Positions 26,551-35,344 are shown, counted from the first letter of the stretch. The stretch is DNA of 41,135 bases from JBIKWM01 sp044356305 (GCA_044356305.1 JBIKWM010000029.1:1-41135), one strand, 5' to 3'. Notes: a model not told the origin generated them from the sequence alone. Numbers and translations: made by a program.

Positions 26551-27317
26551 GCACACGCACACTGCACCGAACCGAGCTCGATGCGGCCAGAGCGTCCATG
26601 GCTCAGGTAGGGTTTCACCTGTTCGCCTCAGTAGTGGATAGCGATACCGTGGACACTCTGCGCCACGAAGTGTTAATGGCCGTGGAACGAGAACGCACCA
26701 TGCTCGGCCACCGCGGTGCTGAGCTGCACGGCAGGCTCACACTGGCCTGCATGTACGGGGGCGGACTGCTGCGGCTGTTGAACGAAGAGAACCTGTTCGC
26801 CCCGGTGGACGAGGTTTTTGGTGAATTTGCCACCTTGTATACCATGACCACTTCGTGCATCGCACCGGGCAGCGGCAACTACACGGCCCGCATACACCGC
26901 GACACACGGCATCTGGATGTGGGTACCCCGCTGAACCTGGGCATCATACTGCTACTCGATGATTTCAATGCCCAGAATGGCGCCACCGAGTTCCTGCCAG
27001 GGTCCTTCACCATGTCCGAACCGGGCGAGGCCCATTTCGCGGCAGAGAGTATAAGGTTGGATGGGCGTGCGGGCGACCTCGTGCTATTCGATACCCGGCT
27101 ATGGCACCGCAGCGGAGCCAACCGCACCGACCGATGGCGCTCGTGCGTCCTATTCAGCATGGTGCGGCCATGGATGCGTCAGCGGTTCGATATGGCGCGC
27201 ATGCTGCACGGCACTGACCTCACTCCGCTTCAAGACTCCGGCCGCAGGCGCCTGGGCCTCGACCTTCGGGCACCAGGCAGTATAAACGAATTCATCTCAG
27301 GCAAAACGCATTTCTGA
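26547..27317 (+). CDS. Phytanoyl-CoA dioxygenase (PhyH)-like Fe(II)/2-oxoglutarate oxygenase
   Basis: 256 residues. The iron-binding triad of the family is visible: H-x-D in RIHRDTRHL (H117, D119) and the distal His in LFDTRLWHRSG (H187), followed by Arg in RTDRWRSCVLF for 2-oxoglutarate. NGATEFLPGSF and GDLVLFDTRLWH are typical PhyH strands. Such enzymes hydroxylate small molecules, lipids, sugars or amino acids; the substrate is not readable. No signal peptide is present, so it is cytoplasmic. The start overlaps the TMTC-like stop (ATGA), so the two are translationally coupled and may act in the same glycan or lipid pathway. Its 3' end overlaps the convergent glycosyltransferase by 26 bases. 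Confidence 0.88.
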   Translation: MSTRTLHRTELDAARASMAQVGFHLFASVVDSDTVDTLRHEVLMAVERERTMLGHRGAELHGRLTLACMYGGGLLRLLNEENLFAPVDEVFGEFATLYTMTTSCIAPGSGNYTARIHRDTRHLDVGTPLNLGIILLLDDFNAQNGATEFLPGSFTMSEPGEAHFAAESIRLDGRAGDLVLFDTRLWHRSGANRTDRWRSCVLFSMVRPWMRQRFDMARMLHGTDLTPLQDSGRRRLGLDLRAPGSINEFISGKTHF

Positions 27318-28008
27318 TGCTCCCGTGGTCAGCTACAATCCGCCAAAGCAGGCCAATTTCTTTGAGCAAACTGTAACCTGAGGGCCGCATCTCTGGCCCT
27401 GCGACCAGCGGCAGCATACCATACGTTGGCCTTTGCTTCGCGATGAGCGCCTCGATCTGCACCCCGATGCCATCGGGCACAGTGGCCAGAGCCTGCACAA
27501 GCGCGGGGTTGAGCGCTCTGTAGGACGATGTAACTGGCGGAGTTGCGCAAGTAACGGTGCGCAGCGCGGCCCGCACCATCAAGCGCCTAAAACAGGTACG
27601 CAGGCCCGCTGTGCCCTCCACCGCATAGAGGCAATCGCACGTTAGCGCAAGGGCGGCATCAATCAGCGGTTCGGGCATATAGCGCAGGTCTTCGTCCATT
27701 GTCACAGCCATCCAGCCATCAGGCACAAGTCGGAGGCCCGTCAAGGTGGACCTGTGCTGACCAAGGTTGCTGGGGTTGTGCAGCACCGTCACCGAAGGCA
27801 TGTGGGCCGCAAGGCGGTCAAGCTCAACCGCCCGAACGGCCATGGCCGAATCATCAATCACCCACACATGGCAGGCCCACCCACGTGCCGCTGCATGCGA
27901 AAGGGTGCGGCCCACCACCTCCACCACCGTAGCGTGGCCGTTGTGGAAGGGTATCACCACCGCTATGCCGCTGGCCACCATGGCCTGCAATATCGGCAAC
28001 CGGTGCAT
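27292..28008 (-). CDS. Family 2 glycosyltransferase, soluble GT-A type
   Basis: 238 residues. GIAVVIPFHNGHATVVEVV opens the GT-A fold, CHVWVIDDSA carries the nucleotide-binding Asp, HNPSNLGQHRSTLTGLRLV is the characteristic block after it, and AVTMDEDLRYMP holds the DxD-like site. There are no C-terminal membrane helices, unlike the DPM1-like gene nearby. It is short for the family, so the acceptor domain is minimal. It probably builds a glycan in the same locus but is on its own transcript. It is convergent with the PhyH-like gene, sharing 26 bases, and lies after the mscL terminator. Confidence 0.82.
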   Translation of the reverse strand: MHRLPILQAMVASGIAVVIPFHNGHATVVEVVGRTLSHAAARGWACHVWVIDDSAMAVRAVELDRLAAHMPSVTVLHNPSNLGQHRSTLTGLRLVPDGWMAVTMDEDLRYMPEPLIDAALALTCDCLYAVEGTAGLRTCFRRLMVRAALRTVTCATPPVTSSYRALNPALVQALATVPDGIGVQIEALIAKQRPTYGMLPLVAGPEMRPSGYSLLKEIGLLWRIVADHGSIRNAFCLR

Positions 28009-28019
28009 ACCGAAACAGC

Positions 28020-28040
28020 GCGGCCCCTTATCGGGGCCGC
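28020..28040 (-). terminator. Perfect hairpin after mscL (probable terminator)
   Basis: GCGGCCCC (28020-28027) and GGGGCCGC (28033-28040) form a perfect 8-bp stem with a 5-base loop, 10 bases after the mscL stop on the minus strand. The following minus-strand sequence (GCTGTTTCGG) has only a weak T-run. Confidence 0.65.
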
Positions 28041-28050
28041 ATCCATCATC

Positions 28051-28473
28051 TTACTTCTTAAGCAGATCCCTGATCTCGGTGAGCAGCTCCTGATCCTTGG
28101 TAGGTGCGGGCGGTGCCGGTGGTGCGGCAGGGGCTTCGTCCTTCTTCTTCAACTGATTCATAACCTTCACAATCATGAAGATGCAGAAGGCCACAATGAG
28201 GAAATCGAACGTGACCTGAATGAAATTGCCGTAGTTGATGCTCACGGCAGGTGCCGTTTCCTTGCCAGCGGCATCCATCACCGCCTCCTGCAGCACCAGT
28301 TTCAGGTCCTTGAAATCAACTCCGCCCACTGCTATGCCAATAGGGGGCATGATCACATCTGTTACCAGACTGGTCACGATCTTGCCAAAGGCCCCGCCTA
28401 TGATCACACCCACGGCCAGGTCCACCACATTGCCGCGCATCGCAAAATCGCGGAACTCCTTCATCATGCTCAT
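28051..28473 (-). CDS. mscL: Large-conductance mechanosensitive channel MscL
   Basis: 140 residues, close to the family's usual 130-150. MKEFRDFAMRGNVVDLAVGVIIGGAFGKIV is the conserved first helix and pore region (quoted parts: FAMRGNVVDLAVGVIIG), with VIMPPIG after it. A periplasmic loop follows, then the second helix (NFIQVTFDFLIVAFCIFMIV), a Pro/Ala-rich linker and a C-terminal helix (LLTEIRDLLKK). MscL opens under membrane tension to release solutes during osmotic downshock. It acts as a homopentamer in the inner membrane. The gene is a single unit with a hairpin terminator behind it and lies beside the cyanophycin genes, with no clear functional link. Confidence 0.97.
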   Translation of the reverse strand: MSMMKEFRDFAMRGNVVDLAVGVIIGGAFGKIVTSLVTDVIMPPIGIAVGGVDFKDLKLVLQEAVMDAAGKETAPAVSINYGNFIQVTFDFLIVAFCIFMIVKVMNQLKKKDEAPAAPPAPPAPTKDQELLTEIRDLLKK

Positions 28474-28590
28474 TTCTTCTTCGGTTTTTAATGGCTTGTT
28501 GTTATCTGCAAGGATAGTGTAAAAAGGCTGTCCGCCAAGGCTGGCCCATCATGTCCATGAGGCTCGTCTGGTGCATCTTTTCAAAATTCA

Positions 28591-29454
28591 TCACACAAAC
28601 TCAGCTTTCATTGGTAGCACCTCCACGGTCTTACGGTCAAGGGTGAAACGGTCGCCATTGGCCAATACGTGCGTAGTGAGGTTAACCAGACTCATAGGCT
28701 GTCCCTCATCGAGCTGACTATGGCTGTTGTGAGTCAGGTTGGCAGGGTCCATCACTATCACCATGCCCGAGCCGATGACAGTGAATTCCTTCCCGCCACG
28801 TATTATGACACCGGTGTCTTCGGCCAATCCTATACCGAGTTTTTTGGGATAGGTAGCGACCGCCTCGGCCAAACGTCCGAAACGGCCTCTGCGAACAAAA
28901 TGTGTGTCGATGATGAGACCTGGGATGAAACCCATGCCTTTGCGCATGCTCACTGCTCCTTTAAGAAGGGCCTCGGTGCTGCTGCCGCCTGAAATCATCT
29001 GGCGACTCATGGCCATGGCACCCGCGCTGGTGCCGGCAATGGTGAACCGCTCGTTGTTGTAACGTTCATCGAGCAGTTCATGCAGCCGTGTCTTGCGCAT
29101 GAAACGCGGAATACGCGCCTGATTCCCGCCCGAGAACATAACGCCAGTGGCCTGTGCGAAGTCGTTGAGAATGCCGGGGTCCTCGGCCATCTGCTTGCTT
29201 GTAATGTTGTGCACCACCACCTGTGTGCAGCCAAGCATTGCAAATGCATCGAGGTAATTCTGCCCCACCTCTTCAGGTATCTGGGATGCCGATGTGACCA
29301 CCACAATGCGTGCTGAAAGGCCTCCGCTCTCATCGAGCACGTGGCGAAGGACACCGCGCTGCCGGTAAATGCCCCGGGTAGCCTCGTGCTCGCCTTTATC
29401 CTCGCCCCCGCCTATGGGGATCAGCGTTCCTTTGATGTCGGGCCTATCAGACAT
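28591..29454 (-). CDS. cphB: Cyanophycinase
   Basis: 287 residues. A peptidase family S51 protein that cuts cyanophycin, the poly-Asp backbone carrying Arg, into beta-Asp-Arg dipeptides. The family blocks are TLIPIGGGEDKG at the N-terminus, ARIVVVTSASQIPEEV, VMFSGGNQARIPR, the nucleophile block IAGTSAGAMAMS with the catalytic Ser, LIIDTHFVRRGRFGRL and GIGLAEDTGVIIRGG. No signal peptide is seen, so it acts in the cytoplasm, which separates it from exported cyanophycinases. It is divergent from cphA with 111 bp between starts, as in many cph loci, so synthesis and breakdown genes can be set from one control region. Confidence 0.95.
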   Translation of the reverse strand: MSDRPDIKGTLIPIGGGEDKGEHEATRGIYRQRGVLRHVLDESGGLSARIVVVTSASQIPEEVGQNYLDAFAMLGCTQVVVHNITSKQMAEDPGILNDFAQATGVMFSGGNQARIPRFMRKTRLHELLDERYNNERFTIAGTSAGAMAMSRQMISGGSSTEALLKGAVSMRKGMGFIPGLIIDTHFVRRGRFGRLAEAVATYPKKLGIGLAEDTGVIIRGGKEFTVIGSGMVIVMDPANLTHNSHSQLDEGQPMSLVNLTTHVLANGDRFTLDRKTVEVLPMKAEFV

Positions 29455-29565
29455 TTTCCGTTATTGGTGCTCCGCGAAAATGGGCATATACAACGGCCCG
29501 AATCACGCGGCAAACGGGTTTGTCTCAACGATCCATCAACACATAATAAAAGAAGGAATCAGGCC

Positions 29566-32220
29566 ATGAGAATACTGGAGATCAACGCCATGCGCGGCCC
29601 CAACTATTGGAGTGTGAACCGCCACAAACTCATAGTGATGGTGCTCGACCTCGAAGAAATGGAGGAACAGCCGACCAGCGCCATCCCTGGTTTCAGGCAG
29701 CGGCTCGAGGCCATGTTCCCCAGCCTATATGAGCACCGGTGCAGCGAGGGTGGCCCAGGCGGTTTTTTCAAGCGGGTTGACGAGGGCACATGGATGGGCC
29801 ACGTGATTGAGCACATCGCATTGGAGATTCAGACCCTTGCGGGAATGAACGTGGGCTTTGGCCGCACCCGCGACTACGGGCAGAAGGGGGTTTACCATGT
29901 GGTATTTGATTACATGGAAGAAAAAGTGGGCCGATTTGCTGCCAAGGCATCGGTGGCCATAGCCGAGGCGCTGATAGCTGGCAAGGATTACGATCTGGCA
30001 GCCGACATACAAGAGATGCGTGAGATGCGCGAACGCGAACGCCTCGGCCCGAGCACCGGTTCAATCATAGAGGAGGCTGAAGCAAGAGGCATTCCTTGGA
30101 TACGCCTCAACAAATACAGCCTCTGCCAACTGGGATACGGGGCCAATCAGAAACGCATCCAGGCCACGGTGACCAGTCAGACCAGCAGCATCGGGGTTGA
30201 ATTGGCATGCGATAAGGAAGATACCAAGTTCTTGCTTGAACAAGCCGAGATTCCCGTGCCCAAAGGCGACATTGTGCGCAGCGAATCGGGCATGCGCGAT
30301 GCCATTGACCGCATCGGTTACCCCATTGTGGTAAAACCAATAAATGGCAACCACGGGCGCGGCATAAGCACAGATGTACGCAATTGGGACGATGCCTGTG
30401 TGGCGCTCGAAGCGGCCAAGAAAGTGAGCCAGAGCGTGATCATTGAGAAATTTATCACCGGTGAAGATTACAGACTACTGGTAATCGATCACAAACTGGT
30501 GGCAGCGGCCCTGCGAACCGCGGCACATGTGATAGGTGATGGCAAAAGCACTATACAACAACTCATTGACGAGACCAACAAAGACCCGCGCAGGGGCTAC
30601 GGTCACGAGAATGTGCTCACACAGATCACCATCAACGAACTAACCCTTCATGTGCTGAAGGAGAAGGGCCTCACATTGGATTCCGTTCCTGCCAAAGGCG
30701 AGTTTGTGAAGGTAAAAGACACGGCCAACTTGAGCACAGGCGGCACAGCCGAGGATGTGACAGACATCGTCCATCCTTACAACGTGTTCATGGCTGAGCG
30801 CATCTCGCGCATCATCGGGCTCGACATATGCGGCATCGACATCATGACCAGCGATATCAGCAAGCCTCTGCCCGAAACGGGTGGTGCTGTGCTCGAGGTG
30901 AATGCTGCGCCCGGTTTCCGCATGCACTTGGCTCCGAGCAGCGGTCTGCCGCGCAATGTGGCGGCCCATGTCATGGACATGCTGTATCCTGCCGGGAGTA
31001 CGGCCCGCATTCCCATTGTGGCTGTGACCGGAACCAACGGCAAGACCACCACCACACGCCTCATTGCGCACATGGCCCGCATGAAGGGCTTCAAAGTGGG
31101 CTACACCACCACCGATGGTGTGTATATTCAGAACCGGATGCTGATGTCGGGCGATTGCACCGGGCCGGCCAGTGCCGAATTTGTGCTGAAAGACCCAACG
31201 GTCGATTTTGCTGTGCTCGAATGTGCCCGTGGAGGACTTTTGAGGGCCGGACTTGGTTTCAAGCGCTGCGATGTGGGCATTGTGACCAACGTGGCGGCCG
31301 ATCACTTGGGCCTCAAGGGCATACACAACATCGATCAATTGGCGCGGGTCAAGGGAGTGATACCCGAAGTGGTGCTACCCGATGGTTACGCCATACTCAA
31401 TGCCGATGACGACCGTGTGTATGAGATGCGCAATAATGTGAAGTGCAAGGTGGCCCTTTTCAGCATGGACGAGAACAGCGAGCGCATACGAAAGCACATG
31501 CGCAACGGAGGCCTCTCGGCCATTTACGAGAACGGATTCATCACCATTGCCAAAGGCGAATGGAAAATGCGCGTGACAAAGGCTGTCAATGTGCCCCTGA
31601 CAATGGGTGGCCGCGCAGCATTCATGATCCAGAACGTGTTGCCGGCAGTGATAACCGGTTATGTGCGCGGCTTTGGCATTGAAGATATCAAAGTGGCCCT
31701 CGAATCGTTCATCCCATCGCCATCGCAAACGCCAGGTCGTCTGAATCTGTTCGAGTTCAAGAATTTCAATGTTCTGCTTGACTATGCTCACAACCCGGCA
31801 GGTTTCCGCGCCCTGCAGAAATTCATTGAGAAAATGGACGGCAGTCCCAAAGTGGGCATTATTGCAGGCGTGGGCGACCGCAGAGAAGAGGACACCACCG
31901 AACTGGGCCGCATTGCCGCTGAGATGTTCGATGAGGTGATCATCCGTCAGGACCGCAACCTACGCGGACGCTCAGAACAGGAGCTCATTGACATGCTCAC
32001 GGCCGGCATACGCCAAGTTGACCCTGACAAGAAAGTGACAGTGATACCCAGCGAGCCTGAGGCCATTGATTACGCCATTAAGAACGCGAAGAAAGGCTCG
32101 CTCATCGTGCTCAGTTCGGATGTGGTGCCCGATGCGTTGAATCAGGTGATGAAGTACAAAGAGGAAGAAGCCAGCCGCCTGTACGAATTCTCAAAAGAGG
32201 ACATCCCGAATCTGGGGTAA
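29566..32220 (+). CDS. cphA: Cyanophycin synthetase
   Basis: 884 residues, the usual size for CphA. The start is the ATG at 29566, with AGAAGGA about 10 bases upstream; the frame stays open 75 codons further but that part overlaps cphB. The N-terminal domain (1 to about 160) opens with MRILEINAMRGPNYWS. An ATP-grasp domain (about 220-480) has YPIVVKPINGNHGRGIS and VLEVNAAPGFRMHL; it adds Asp to the backbone. The Mur-ligase-like domain (about 484-884) has the P-loop VTGTNGKTTTTRLIAHM, NVAADHLGLKGI and DYAHNPAGFRAL; it adds Arg to the side chain. The product stores nitrogen as an Arg-Asp polymer. The enzyme is complete, with no missing block. A hairpin follows the stop. Confidence 0.96.
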   Translation: MRILEINAMRGPNYWSVNRHKLIVMVLDLEEMEEQPTSAIPGFRQRLEAMFPSLYEHRCSEGGPGGFFKRVDEGTWMGHVIEHIALEIQTLAGMNVGFGRTRDYGQKGVYHVVFDYMEEKVGRFAAKASVAIAEALIAGKDYDLAADIQEMREMRERERLGPSTGSIIEEAEARGIPWIRLNKYSLCQLGYGANQKRIQATVTSQTSSIGVELACDKEDTKFLLEQAEIPVPKGDIVRSESGMRDAIDRIGYPIVVKPINGNHGRGISTDVRNWDDACVALEAAKKVSQSVIIEKFITGEDYRLLVIDHKLVAAALRTAAHVIGDGKSTIQQLIDETNKDPRRGYGHENVLTQITINELTLHVLKEKGLTLDSVPAKGEFVKVKDTANLSTGGTAEDVTDIVHPYNVFMAERISRIIGLDICGIDIMTSDISKPLPETGGAVLEVNAAPGFRMHLAPSSGLPRNVAAHVMDMLYPAGSTARIPIVAVTGTNGKTTTTRLIAHMARMKGFKVGYTTTDGVYIQNRMLMSGDCTGPASAEFVLKDPTVDFAVLECARGGLLRAGLGFKRCDVGIVTNVAADHLGLKGIHNIDQLARVKGVIPEVVLPDGYAILNADDDRVYEMRNNVKCKVALFSMDENSERIRKHMRNGGLSAIYENGFITIAKGEWKMRVTKAVNVPLTMGGRAAFMIQNVLPAVITGYVRGFGIEDIKVALESFIPSPSQTPGRLNLFEFKNFNVLLDYAHNPAGFRALQKFIEKMDGSPKVGIIAGVGDRREEDTTELGRIAAEMFDEVIIRQDRNLRGRSEQELIDMLTAGIRQVDPDKKVTVIPSEPEAIDYAIKNAKKGSLIVLSSDVVPDALNQVMKYKEEEASRLYEFSKEDIPNLG

Positions 32221-32240
32221 GCCCCTTCTGACCTTGAACC

Positions 32241-32274
32241 GGCCCGCCTGCACAGATTTTTGCGTAGGCGGGCC
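32241..32274 (+). terminator. Hairpin after cphA (possible terminator)
   Basis: GGCCCGCCT (32241-32249) pairs perfectly with AGGCGGGCC (32266-32274), with a 16-base loop. It lies 20 bases after the cphA stop. The following GTTCGGTTCGG is not a clean T-run, so termination strength is uncertain. Confidence 0.6.
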
Positions 32275-32341
32275 GTTCGGTTCGGATTCCAATATTGACC
32301 CAAGACAAAAAGTGACTCTCGGTAAGGGGTACCTTCGTGCC

Positions 32342-33412
32342 ATGGCATTGGCACAGCTGCGCGCAAGGCATAAGTGGTTCAATAGAATGCTCAAAGTGAG
32401 CATAACACTCACGTATCTGGTCATACTGGCAGGTTCGGTGGTGCGCAACACAGGGGCAGGCATGGGCTGTCCTGACTGGCCCAGATGTTTCGGGCAATGG
32501 GTGCCGCCCACCTGCGCATGTCAATTGCCCGGAGGCTATGAGCAGGTACATATTCAACACAGGAAAGAGAAGAACCAACGCTATGCCGACCTGCTTGACC
32601 GCCTCGGCTATTCCGATGTGGCCCTCCACCTGCGCACCGATGCCGACATGTACCGGCCCACACCCTTCAATGCAGTGCATACTTGGACCGAGTACGTGAA
32701 CCGATTGGTGGGTGCTCTGCTCGGCCTGAGTCTTTTGATAAGTCTTGTGCTGAGTCTGCCCTATCTCGGCACCCGTACCATGATCCCGGTGCGCATGTTA
32801 GCCATAGTGCTCCTCACAGGCTTTCAGGGTTGGTTCGGTAGCATCGTGGTCTCCACCCATCTGCTGCCCGGCACCATAACAGTGCACATGGTTCTGGCGT
32901 TGCTCATCCTCGCCCTACTTATCGTTCTATATGTCGAAACCTCGCCCGGAAAGCGTGTCAATGCCACATTCCGTATGGGCAACACCATGCGTTATGCGCT
33001 CACTGCCCTGCTGATACTGTCGTTGGTGCAGGTGTTCCTTGGCACTCAGGTGAGGCAGCAGATAGATGTATTGACCAATACTCTCGGCCGTGATCAGCGC
33101 GGTTTGTGGATTGAAAGCCTCAACTGGATTTTCAAGGTGCATCGCTCGTTCTCCATCATTTTGCTGTTGCTCACAGGATGGATATTCTATCAAGTGAACA
33201 GATACATGTCGCACTACTGGGTGGTGTACCGCATGACATGGTTCCTGGCCATATTCATCGGCATCGAGACCCTCACTGGGGTGATAATGGCCTACCTCGG
33301 CATGCCGTGGTGGGCACAGCCGGTGCACATGCTGGTATCAAGCATGATTATCGGAAGCCTCGTGTACCTGCTCTCATCGGTACACAGCAAAAGGGAAATC
33401 GGGGCTGCCTGA
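32342..33412 (+). CDS. ctaA: Heme A synthase (COX15/CtaA family)
   Basis: 356 residues from the ATG at 32342; a 36-codon upstream reading includes the terminator region and is rejected. The protein oxidises heme O to heme A for cytochrome oxidase in the inner membrane. Visible features are the loop GMGCPDWPRCFGQWVPP typical of the Bacteroidota type, and conserved His in HTWTEYVNRLVGALLG, STHLLPGTITVHMVLALL, KVHRSFSIILLL and QPVHMLVSS, with about eight hydrophobic segments. No other cytochrome oxidase gene is beside it in this window. It is convergent with gldD, with 8 bases between stops. Confidence 0.95.
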   Translation: MALAQLRARHKWFNRMLKVSITLTYLVILAGSVVRNTGAGMGCPDWPRCFGQWVPPTCACQLPGGYEQVHIQHRKEKNQRYADLLDRLGYSDVALHLRTDADMYRPTPFNAVHTWTEYVNRLVGALLGLSLLISLVLSLPYLGTRTMIPVRMLAIVLLTGFQGWFGSIVVSTHLLPGTITVHMVLALLILALLIVLYVETSPGKRVNATFRMGNTMRYALTALLILSLVQVFLGTQVRQQIDVLTNTLGRDQRGLWIESLNWIFKVHRSFSIILLLLTGWIFYQVNRYMSHYWVVYRMTWFLAIFIGIETLTGVIMAYLGMPWWAQPVHMLVSSMIIGSLVYLLSSVHSKREIGAA

Positions 33413-33420
33413 TTCGGGCC

Positions 33421-34014
33421 TTAGTCCTTCCACCTGAAAGTGGATATGAGGTGGTCAATATCCTCAGAAATGTACTGAACCACCGGGGCCAATGAGTCGT
33501 TGTTGGGCACCGCGTTGAAATAGAGCGCACCCCGCATAAAATGGGTCGTGCTGTCAGTAATAAAGAACTGAATAGGGCTGGCCGCGCTGGTACCCCCCAC
33601 ATCGAATCGCATACCGAACAAGTCCCGTTCAGGTATCATGATCACTCTTTCCTGAATGCCCGATGCCTTACTGATATGTTTGTTGGTGAGGGTGCGGACG
33701 TCTTCGAGGTAGGTGGCAAGGTCTCCGTTGAGCCTGGCATAACTGATGTGAACCTTGGCACGGTGACGCGGATACTCAATACTGAACCAGCAGGGCTGCT
33801 CTGAATGAGCTGGATCGTAGGTGGCCCGGGCATGTGCCGACATCTCAAACACGAACGGACAAGTGGTGTCGAACGCAGCGTAGCTGTGAGGCTGCAGTTC
33901 AATGTGCATGTAGCCGCGCGGACGTGGGGTGAACTCGCTCTCGCACCCGGCTAAAGCGGTCGCAAAAGCGAGCAGAGCCAATAAACGGTCAATCCTCAGA
34001 CTCATCGGTACCAA
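33421..34014 (-). CDS. gldD: Gliding motility lipoprotein GldD
   Basis: 197 residues. A lipoprotein signal with the lipobox LAGC (LLALLAFATALAGCES) directs it to a membrane after lipidation of Cys. The mature start FTPRPRGYMHIELQPHSY and the later EYPRHRAKVHISYARLNGD and DVGGTSAASPIQFFITDST are the hallmark blocks of GldD. GldD is required for gliding and T9SS-dependent surface transport in Flavobacterium. Its start overlaps the end of gldE by 26 bases. The ATG at 34005 (MSLRIDRL) is an alternative start. Confidence 0.95.
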   Translation of the reverse strand: MVPMSLRIDRLLALLAFATALAGCESEFTPRPRGYMHIELQPHSYAAFDTTCPFVFEMSAHARATYDPAHSEQPCWFSIEYPRHRAKVHISYARLNGDLATYLEDVRTLTNKHISKASGIQERVIMIPERDLFGMRFDVGGTSAASPIQFFITDSTTHFMRGALYFNAVPNNDSLAPVVQYISEDIDHLISTFRWKD

Positions 34015-35344
34015 GGGTTGTCATTGTCACCTTAATGCGTCTGATACGCCTGCGGTCAACACTTTCAATTTTGAAATTGAAACGGCCGAACGTAAGAGTC
34101 TCTCCTTTCTGTGGGATAGCGCCCTTCATCTCTAGGATAAGACCCGCCAGGGTGTCCGACTCGCCCCGAACGGCATCAAACTCATCCTCTTCAGCACCGG
34201 TGGCCCGGCAGAAGTGCTTGATGGGGGTCTTTCCTTCAAAAACGAAATTCAAATCATCGATTCGCGAATAGACCGCTTCTGATTCATCGAATTCGTCACT
34301 GATATCACCCACTATCTCTTCCAGGATGTCCTCTAAGGTGACAAGACCAGAGGTGCCGCCATATTCATCAACCACCACCGCCATGTGCATGCGCTTTGAT
34401 CGGAACTCCTCCAAGAGGTCATCGATCATCTTGTTCTCCGGCACGAAAAAAGCAGGTCGAATCTTGGTGTGCCAATCAAAATCGGGCTGATCAATATAGG
34501 CCAGTAGGTCTTTAACATGCACCAGGCCCACCACTCTGTCCTGCGATCCATCGAGAACCGGATAGCGCGAGTAACCTGCCTGTGCGATCCTTCCGAGCAC
34601 TGCCTTGAAATCACTGGACGCCATGATGCCCTCCATATCCAAGCGTGGACACATGATGGCGCGCACAGGGGTGTTTCCGAATCTGACTATCCCTTCCAAA
34701 ATCCGCTGATCCTCGAGTTCCTCCTGCCCTTCGGGTGTGGCCAGTTCGAGAGCGTGCGAGAGTTCGTCCATGGATATCTGCTGCGAGGCAGGGCCGGTCT
34801 TTCGCTTATCTATCAACGATGAGACCCACATCAGACCGGCACTTACAGGACTCAGCACGGCCGAGATGTAGGTGAACGGCATTGCGCCAAGCAGAGCCAT
34901 GCCACGTACATTTTGGCTGGAATAGACTTTCGGGGTCACTTCGCCCACCATGAGCAGTATGACGGTAACACCTATCACCTGAATGATCCAACCAATGGGA
35001 AGTACATCGAGCAGTTCATAGTTCAGAATATTCACAGGCACATGCCTCACAGTGAGGTAGGTGGAGATGATCACCACGCCCACATTCACAAAATTGTTGG
35101 CGATAAGTATGGTGGCCAGCAGCCGCTTGGGCCGCTTCATCAGCTCAACAACAGCCTTGGCGCGATGCCCGCCATCGGCATCCAACTCATCGAGCATGGG
35201 GCGAGTAAGGCTGAAAAACGCCACCTCCGACCCGCTTATGAAAGCAGAGCATAAAAGCGATACCAGGATCACTCCAAGACCAACAAGAACTTCGGCATCG
35301 GGCATCGCAACGGATGCCAAGAGGATACTCGGAGGGTCTTCCAA
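33989..35344 (-). CDS. gldE: GldE, DUF21/CBS/CorC-HlyC membrane protein
   Basis: 451 residues. The start is TTG at 35344, giving MEDPPSILL, which resembles known GldE N-termini; ATG 35305 is a shorter alternative. The first part is the DUF21/CNNM-like membrane domain (VLVGLGVILVSLLCSAFISG, SEVAFFSLTRPML, IQVIGVTVILLMVGEVTPKV). Two CBS domains follow (about 220-340, with IRFGNTPVRAIMCPRL-type start and VVVDEYGGTSGLVTLEDILEE). A C-terminal CorC/HlyC transporter-associated domain (GESDTLAGLILEMKGAIP) completes it. GldE is the partner of GldD and may move divalent cations. Next upstream, after 45 bases, is ssb. Confidence 0.93.
   Translation of the reverse strand: MEDPPSILLASVAMPDAEVLVGLGVILVSLLCSAFISGSEVAFFSLTRPMLDELDADGGHRAKAVVELMKRPKRLLATILIANNFVNVGVVIISTYLTVRHVPVNILNYELLDVLPIGWIIQVIGVTVILLMVGEVTPKVYSSQNVRGMALLGAMPFTYISAVLSPVSAGLMWVSSLIDKRKTGPASQQISMDELSHALELATPEGQEELEDQRILEGIVRFGNTPVRAIMCPRLDMEGIMASSDFKAVLGRIAQAGYSRYPVLDGSQDRVVGLVHVKDLLAYIDQPDFDWHTKIRPAFFVPENKMIDDLLEEFRSKRMHMAVVVDEYGGTSGLVTLEDILEEIVGDISDEFDESEAVYSRIDDLNFVFEGKTPIKHFCRATGAEEDEFDAVRGESDTLAGLILEMKGAIPQKGETLTFGRFNFKIESVDRRRIRRIKVTMTTLGTDESED

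Noticed and set aside
25789..26562. 257-residue minus-strand ORF opposite the TPR part of the TMTC-like gene
   Set aside because: No family features; the plus-strand frame has clear membrane segments and TPRs and couples to the next gene.
27754..28491. 245-residue plus-strand ORF spanning the GT2 start and mscL
   Set aside because: It crosses a terminator and two well-supported minus-strand genes and is rich in His and Arg, as expected from an antisense frame.
29341..29565. 75-codon N-terminal extension of cphA
   Set aside because: It overlaps the start of cphB, is unlike CphA N-termini, and the ATG at 29566 has a ribosome binding site.
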